DNA of 43,010 nt, taken from the NCBI RefSeq assembly GCF_017744445.1, contig NZ_JAGIBH010000020.1, positions 17,751 to 60,760 on the forward strand, read 5' to 3'. The notes beneath the pieces are model-generated. The model worked only from the letters and a program-made list of their open reading frames with translations. It searched no databases and was not told the origin of the DNA. The stretch comes from Caulobacter sp. Lineage in GTDB: Bacteria > Pseudomonadota > Alphaproteobacteria > Caulobacterales > Caulobacteraceae. Shown piece after piece: positions 39,790 to 43,010 of the stretch; position 1 is the stretch's first letter, and each line of letters starts with the position of its first letter. Position numbers and translations under genes: made by a program.

Positions 39790-40575
39790 ATGGCTGACGA
39801 TGTCCTGGCGGGGTTCGAGCGTTTCGACTTCGACGACGGGCGGTGGAGCCGCGAGGTCTACAGGATCGGCTCGGGGCCGGCGGTGATCGTCATTCACGAG
39901 GTTCCGGGCCTGCATCCGGGCGTCCTGGCCTTCGCCCGCGACTTGGCGCAGGCCGGTCTCACCGCCTATTGCCCCAGCCTGTTCGGCAAGCCGGCCAAGC
40001 CGGTGACGCGCGCCTATGCCATCGGGGTGATCCTCAAGAACATCTGCGTGCGGCGCGAATTCAGCGTCTGGAAGGACGGCCGTTCCAGCCCGATCGTCGA
40101 CTGGCTGCGGGCCCTGGCCCGCAAGGCCCACGAGGACTGCGGCGGCAAGGGCGTCGGCGCGGTCGGCATGTGCTTCACCGGCGGTTTCGCCCTGGCGATG
40201 ATGACCGAGCCCTCGGTGGTCGCGCCGGTGTTGTCCCAGCCCTCCTTGCCGCTGAAGGACAAGGGCGGCCTTGACTGCTCGGCCTCGGAACTGGCCTGCG
40301 CCAAGCGGCGGTTCAAGGACGAGGACCTGTCGCTGCTGGCCCTGCGCTTCACCTCCGACAAGCTGGTCCCGAACGCCCGCATCGAACGGCTCAAGGCCGA
40401 GTTCGGCGACAAGGTCGAGGTGGTCGAGCTGGCCGACGAGGACGCCGCGCCCGGCGTGCCGATGGAACCGCACTCGGTGCTGACCTTGCACCTGCACCGT
40501 TCGGTTCCGGACAGTGGGACGATGAAGGCGCGGGATAAGGTGATCGGGTTCTTCAGGGAGAGAGTGGGGGCTTAG
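39790..40575 (+). CDS. Dienelactone hydrolase family protein
   Basis: 261-residue alpha/beta hydrolase. The nucleophile is Cys128 in GMCFTGG, with Asp190 (TSDKLVP) and His228 (MEPHSVL) in positions expected for the dienelactone hydrolase triad. The first strand PAVIVIHEVPGLHP supplies the oxyanion region. True substrate unknown; no aromatic-degradation genes are adjacent. It is co-directional with the YCII gene. A GAAA-loop repeat follows. Confidence 0.9.
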   Translation: MADDVLAGFERFDFDDGRWSREVYRIGSGPAVIVIHEVPGLHPGVLAFARDLAQAGLTAYCPSLFGKPAKPVTRAYAIGVILKNICVRREFSVWKDGRSSPIVDWLRALARKAHEDCGGKGVGAVGMCFTGGFALAMMTEPSVVAPVLSQPSLPLKDKGGLDCSASELACAKRRFKDEDLSLLALRFTSDKLVPNARIERLKAEFGDKVEVVELADEDAAPGVPMEPHSVLTLHLHRSVPDSGTMKARDKVIGFFRERVGA

Positions 40576-40596
40576 CCTTTGGCGCTCCCACGACCC

Positions 40597-40720
40597 GTCT
40601 CCCCGGCGAAAGCCGGGGCCCAGATCCAGCCTGAGCATCCTGGGATGATGCGCCTGCGGAGCTTGCCAATCCGGCAGGCGCCCTGGGTCCGATCTGGGTC
40701 CCGGCTTTCGCCGGGAAGAC
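40597..40720. repeat. GAAA-loop inverted repeat between hydrolase and rbfA
   Basis: Arms 40597-40626 and 40691-40720 pair over 30 positions with two mismatches and carry the same CCGGCGAAAGCCGG core as 33546-33623. An inner GCGCCTGC/GCAGGCGC pair (about 40650-40682) makes it nested as well. Confidence 0.87.
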
Positions 40721-40868
40721 GGATGTATTTGGGGGAGGCGTCTTGGGCTAGGGTGTCGACGCCCTGCGCACTGGACTTTCCGTCCTCAGGAGCCTAGACA
40801 CCCCGCCTTCCGATTTTCCCCGCGCACCGGCGTTCGATCCGCCGGCCGGGCCGCAAGGACATCGCGCC

Positions 40869-41321
40869 ATGAAGCGCCACGCCGACAACAAGAAGGGCGC
40901 CCTGACGGGGCCCTCGCAACGCCAGCTCCGCGCCGGCGAACTGATCCGCCACGCCCTGGTCGAGATCCTCCGCGAGGAAGAACTGGCCGACGAGGCCCTG
41001 ACCGGCGTCTCGGTCACCGTTTCCGAAGTGCGGATGAGCCCGGACCTGAAGCACGCCATCTGCTTCGTCGAGCCGCTGGGCGCCGGCCTGACCGGCGAGG
41101 ACACCACCGAGGTCATCAAGGGCCTGAACCGCGTGGCCAAGTTCCTGCGCGGCCGCCTGGGCCGCAGCATCGACATGAAGTTCACGCCGGACCTGAAGTT
41201 CATCCACGACGAGAGCTTCGGCACGGCCGCCTATATGGACAAGCTGTTCCTGGACCCGCGCGTCCAGCAGGACACCCGCACCCTGGCCGACGTCCTCGGT
41301 GACGATGAGGACGAGAACTAG
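40869..41321 (+). CDS. rbfA: 30S ribosome-binding factor RbfA
   Basis: 150-residue KH-like protein for 16S rRNA 5'-end maturation and cold adaptation. Family patterns: SQRQLRAGELIRHALVEILREE at the N-terminus, VSEVRMSPDLKHAICFVEPLG, and KFTPDLKFIHDESFG. truB begins 3 bases after the stop, the usual rbfA-truB-rpsO-pnp order. Confidence 0.96.
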   Translation: MKRHADNKKGALTGPSQRQLRAGELIRHALVEILREEELADEALTGVSVTVSEVRMSPDLKHAICFVEPLGAGLTGEDTTEVIKGLNRVAKFLRGRLGRSIDMKFTPDLKFIHDESFGTAAYMDKLFLDPRVQQDTRTLADVLGDDEDEN

Positions 41322-41324
41322 TCC

Positions 41325-42257
41325 ATGGCCCGCCGCAAGAAGGGCGACGCCATTTCGGGCTGGCTGTGCCTGGACAAGCCCTACGACCTGACCTCGACCA
41401 CGGCCGTGTCGCGCGTTCGCCGCGCGTTCAACGCCCAGAAGGGCGGCCACGCCGGCACGCTGGATCCGCTGGCGACGGGGATCCTGCCCATCGCGCTCGG
41501 CGAGGCGACCAAGACTGTCCCGTTCCTGATGGACGCCGACAAGGCCTATCGCTTCACCATCGCCTGGGGTCGCGACACCACGACCCTGGACCGCGAGGGC
41601 GAGACCACCGGGACCTCGGACGTGCGTCCGACCCGCGAGCAGGTGGAAGCCGCGCTGCCGGCCTTCATCGGCGAGGTCGACCAGATCCCGCCGAACTTCT
41701 CGGCCATCAAGGTCGACGGCGAGCGCGCCTATGACCTGGCCCGCGATGGCGTCGAGTTCGAGCTGGCGACCCGCAAGGTCAACATCTTCGACCTCAAGGT
41801 CGTGGAGCAAGCCGACGCCGACCACGTCACCCTGGAAATGGAATGCGGCAAGGGCACCTATGTCCGCGCCGTGGTCCGCGACCTGGCCAAGGCGCTGGGA
41901 ACCTGCGGTCACGTCGCCGAGCTTCGCCGCACCCGGGTCGGCGGGTTTACCGAGCGTTCCTCGATATCGCTGGAAACTCTCGAGAATTTGAGCTATGAGG
42001 CCCGGCTGTCGGAGGCATTGCTTCCGGTCGAGACCGCGCTGGACGACATCCCGGCGTTGGCCGTGACCGACGAAGACGCCTTCCGGCTTGCACAGGGACG
42101 CGCCATCGTCCTGCTCCCGAGGCAGGTGGAAACGCTGAAAACCGAGCTCGCGCCCGGTGATCGCACCGTTTCCGCAATGTCCGGCGACAGGTTGGTGGCC
42201 CTGTGCGAGATGCGCGCCGGGAAGCTCAATCCGGTGCGGGTCTTCCAACTCACCTGA
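41325..42257 (+). CDS. truB: tRNA pseudouridine(55) synthase TruB
   Basis: 310-residue enzyme that makes pseudouridine 55 in the T loop of tRNAs. The catalytic Asp47 lies in KGGHAGTLDPLATGILP; the GWLCLDKPYDLTSTT start and the later PPNFSAIKVDGERAYDLAR are family hallmarks, and the C-terminal PUA-like region is present. rpsO begins 14 bases after the stop. Confidence 0.97.
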   Translation: MARRKKGDAISGWLCLDKPYDLTSTTAVSRVRRAFNAQKGGHAGTLDPLATGILPIALGEATKTVPFLMDADKAYRFTIAWGRDTTTLDREGETTGTSDVRPTREQVEAALPAFIGEVDQIPPNFSAIKVDGERAYDLARDGVEFELATRKVNIFDLKVVEQADADHVTLEMECGKGTYVRAVVRDLAKALGTCGHVAELRRTRVGGFTERSSISLETLENLSYEARLSEALLPVETALDDIPALAVTDEDAFRLAQGRAIVLLPRQVETLKTELAPGDRTVSAMSGDRLVALCEMRAGKLNPVRVFQLT

Positions 42258-42271
42258 GCGGAGACAACCCG

Positions 42272-42541
42272 ATGTCGATCACCATCGAGCGCAAGAGCGC
42301 GCTCATCGCCGAACACGCCCGCACGCAAGGCGACACCGGCAGCGCTGAAGTCCAGGTCGCGATCCTCTCGGAACGCATCTCGAACCTGACCGAGCACTTC
42401 AAGACGCACAAGAAGGACAACCACAGCCGTCGTGGCCTGCTGAAGCTGGTTTCCCAGCGTCGCCGGCTCCTCGACCACCTGAAGAAGTCCGACGCCGCTC
42501 GCTACCAGTCCCTGATCGAAAAGCTGGGTCTGCGTCGCTAA
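42272..42541 (+). CDS. rpsO: 30S ribosomal protein S15
   Basis: 89-residue primary 16S rRNA-binding protein. The sequence from MSITIERKSALIAEHARTQ to LIEKLGLRR matches S15, including DTGSAEVQVAILSERI and HKKDNHSRRGLL. ATG 42272 has a GGAG ribosome site about 9 bases upstream; an in-frame start at 42203 would overlap truB. Confidence 0.98.
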   Translation: MSITIERKSALIAEHARTQGDTGSAEVQVAILSERISNLTEHFKTHKKDNHSRRGLLKLVSQRRRLLDHLKKSDAARYQSLIEKLGLRR

Positions 42542-42550
42542 GGCACTAGG

Positions 42551-42580
42551 TCCGCCGCCCCGCTCACGCAGGGCGGCGGA
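42551..42580 (+). terminator. Hairpin after rpsO
   Basis: Perfect 10-bp GC-rich inverted repeat (42551-42560 and 42571-42580) with a 10-base loop, starting 9 bases after rpsO. Only a weak T-run (GTATTT) follows, so it may be a partial terminator or a processing site between rpsO and pnp, as in E. coli. Confidence 0.6.
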
Positions 42581-42804
42581 TCGCGTATTTGGAGCCCGGC
42601 GGTCGAGACAGGCCGTTCGTCGGGGTCCCAAGGCGGTTCGCTCTATCCTTTCGGGGAACTAGGCCAGAACCGTTCGTCCGTCCGAGGGTTCACGTCCTCA
42701 AACCCGCCTGTCGAATGGATGAGGATTATCGGGCCGGCTTCCGTAAGCCGTCCGCCCCTGTCCGCCCCGACGAGAATCCGCTCGCGGGAACCGAAAGAAA
42801 CGAA
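42581..42804 (+). other. pnp leader region, no gene seen
   Basis: The gap contains a CGGCTT/AAGCCG hairpin (about 42736-42751) and other GC-rich inverted segments. In other bacteria a pnp leader hairpin is cut by RNase III and pnp autoregulates through it; a similar role here is inference. No coding frame of note. Confidence 0.4.
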
Positions 42805-43010
42805 ATGTTCGATATCAAGCGCAAGACGATCGAGTGGGGCGGCAAGACGCTGGTCCTCGAAACCGGTCGTATCGCCCGTCAAGCCGACGGCGCCGTTCTG
42901 GCCACCATGGGCGAAACCGTCGTCCTGGCCACCGCCGTGTTCGCCAAGACCCAGAAGCCGGGCGGTTCAGCTTGGCGTCCGGGGCCTCGGGGCTGGGAAC
43001 CTCGGTCCAC
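42805..43010 (+). CDS. pnp: Polyribonucleotide nucleotidyltransferase, 5' fragment; 3' end does not match
   Basis: 3'-5' phosphorolytic exoribonuclease. Residues 1-53 (MFDIKRKTIEWGGKTLVLE ... TAVFAKTQKPG) match the PNPase N-terminus. From about base 42961 the frame reads GGSAWRPGPRGWEPRS instead of the expected QDFFPLTVNYQEK, though it stays open to the window end. So pnp is either interrupted by inserted DNA here or the last ~50 bases are an assembly chimera. The start is ATG 42805, behind an A-rich ribosome region. Confidence 0.85.
   Translation, partial: MFDIKRKTIEWGGKTLVLETGRIARQADGAVLATMGETVVLATAVFAKTQKPGGSAWRPGPRGWEPRS

Overview
The window is a high-GC alphaproteobacterial chromosome segment, almost certainly Caulobacter or a close relative in the Caulobacterales. 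The grounds are the very strong G/C preference at third codon positions, the gene content (dnaK-dnaJ, CYP153A-type P450, Fur, MurJ, GlnD), and two conserved housekeeping strings: tsaB-rimI-fur-miaB-phoH-ybeY-corC-lnt-XRE-metK-trmB and rimP-nusA-ylxR-infB ... rbfA-truB-rpsO-pnp. The genus is an inference from gene order and protein similarity recalled from memory; no search was run.

Layout. 1-2913: dnaK (5' end outside the window) and dnaJ. 2914-4104: a compositionally different insert with a frameshifted, AbiV-like minus-strand gene and two tandem palindromes. 4105-9659: mutS and glnD. 9660-9958: a large nested inverted repeat. 9959-12388 (minus): secreted family 9 glycoside hydrolase. 12539-15888: murJ, trpS and a universal stress protein. 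16010-17278 (minus): CYP153-like P450. 17403-18648: NifU-type Fe-S protein and a RutE-like nitroreductase. 18806-29177: a long co-directional run from a DUF1131-like lipoprotein through tsaB, rimI, fur, miaB, phoH, ybeY, corC, lnt, an XRE regulator, metK and trmB. 29440-30018: a LytTR regulator behind tandem palindromes. 30005-31017 (minus): DUF5990 protein and inorganic pyrophosphatase. 31276-37623: rimP, nusA, ylxR and infB, preceded by an attenuator-like terminator. 37755-40575: small accessory genes (AbrB-like, DUF2939-like lipoprotein, secreted protein, YCII, dienelactone hydrolase). 40869-43010: rbfA, truB, rpsO and the start of pnp.

How the genes work together. Most of the window is core information processing: protein folding (dnaK, dnaJ), DNA mismatch repair (mutS), nitrogen signalling (glnD), cell-wall lipid II export (murJ), tRNA charging and modification (trpS, tsaB, miaB, trmB, truB), ribosome maturation and initiation (ybeY, rimP, rbfA, infB, rimI), transcription elongation (nusA), RNA turnover (pnp), lipoprotein maturation (lnt) and S-adenosylmethionine supply (metK). 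Accessory functions (plant polysaccharide or glucoside degradation, alkane or fatty-acid hydroxylation, a possible phage-defence relic, small envelope proteins) sit between these strings.

The most unusual non-coding content is a set of nested, hairpin-forming interspersed repeats in at least eight intergenic gaps. Several have stems closed by GAAA loops, two pairs are clearly homologous copies, and two touch gene ends. Several short dyads that look like dedicated operators were also seen (upstream of the AbiV-like gene, the P450, the nitroreductase, metK and the LytTR gene). The last ~50 bases do not read as pnp, which points to an insertion or an assembly chimera. I did not find a clearly new multi-gene system; the best leads are the repeat family, the rimP-operon leader terminator and the operator-like dyads.
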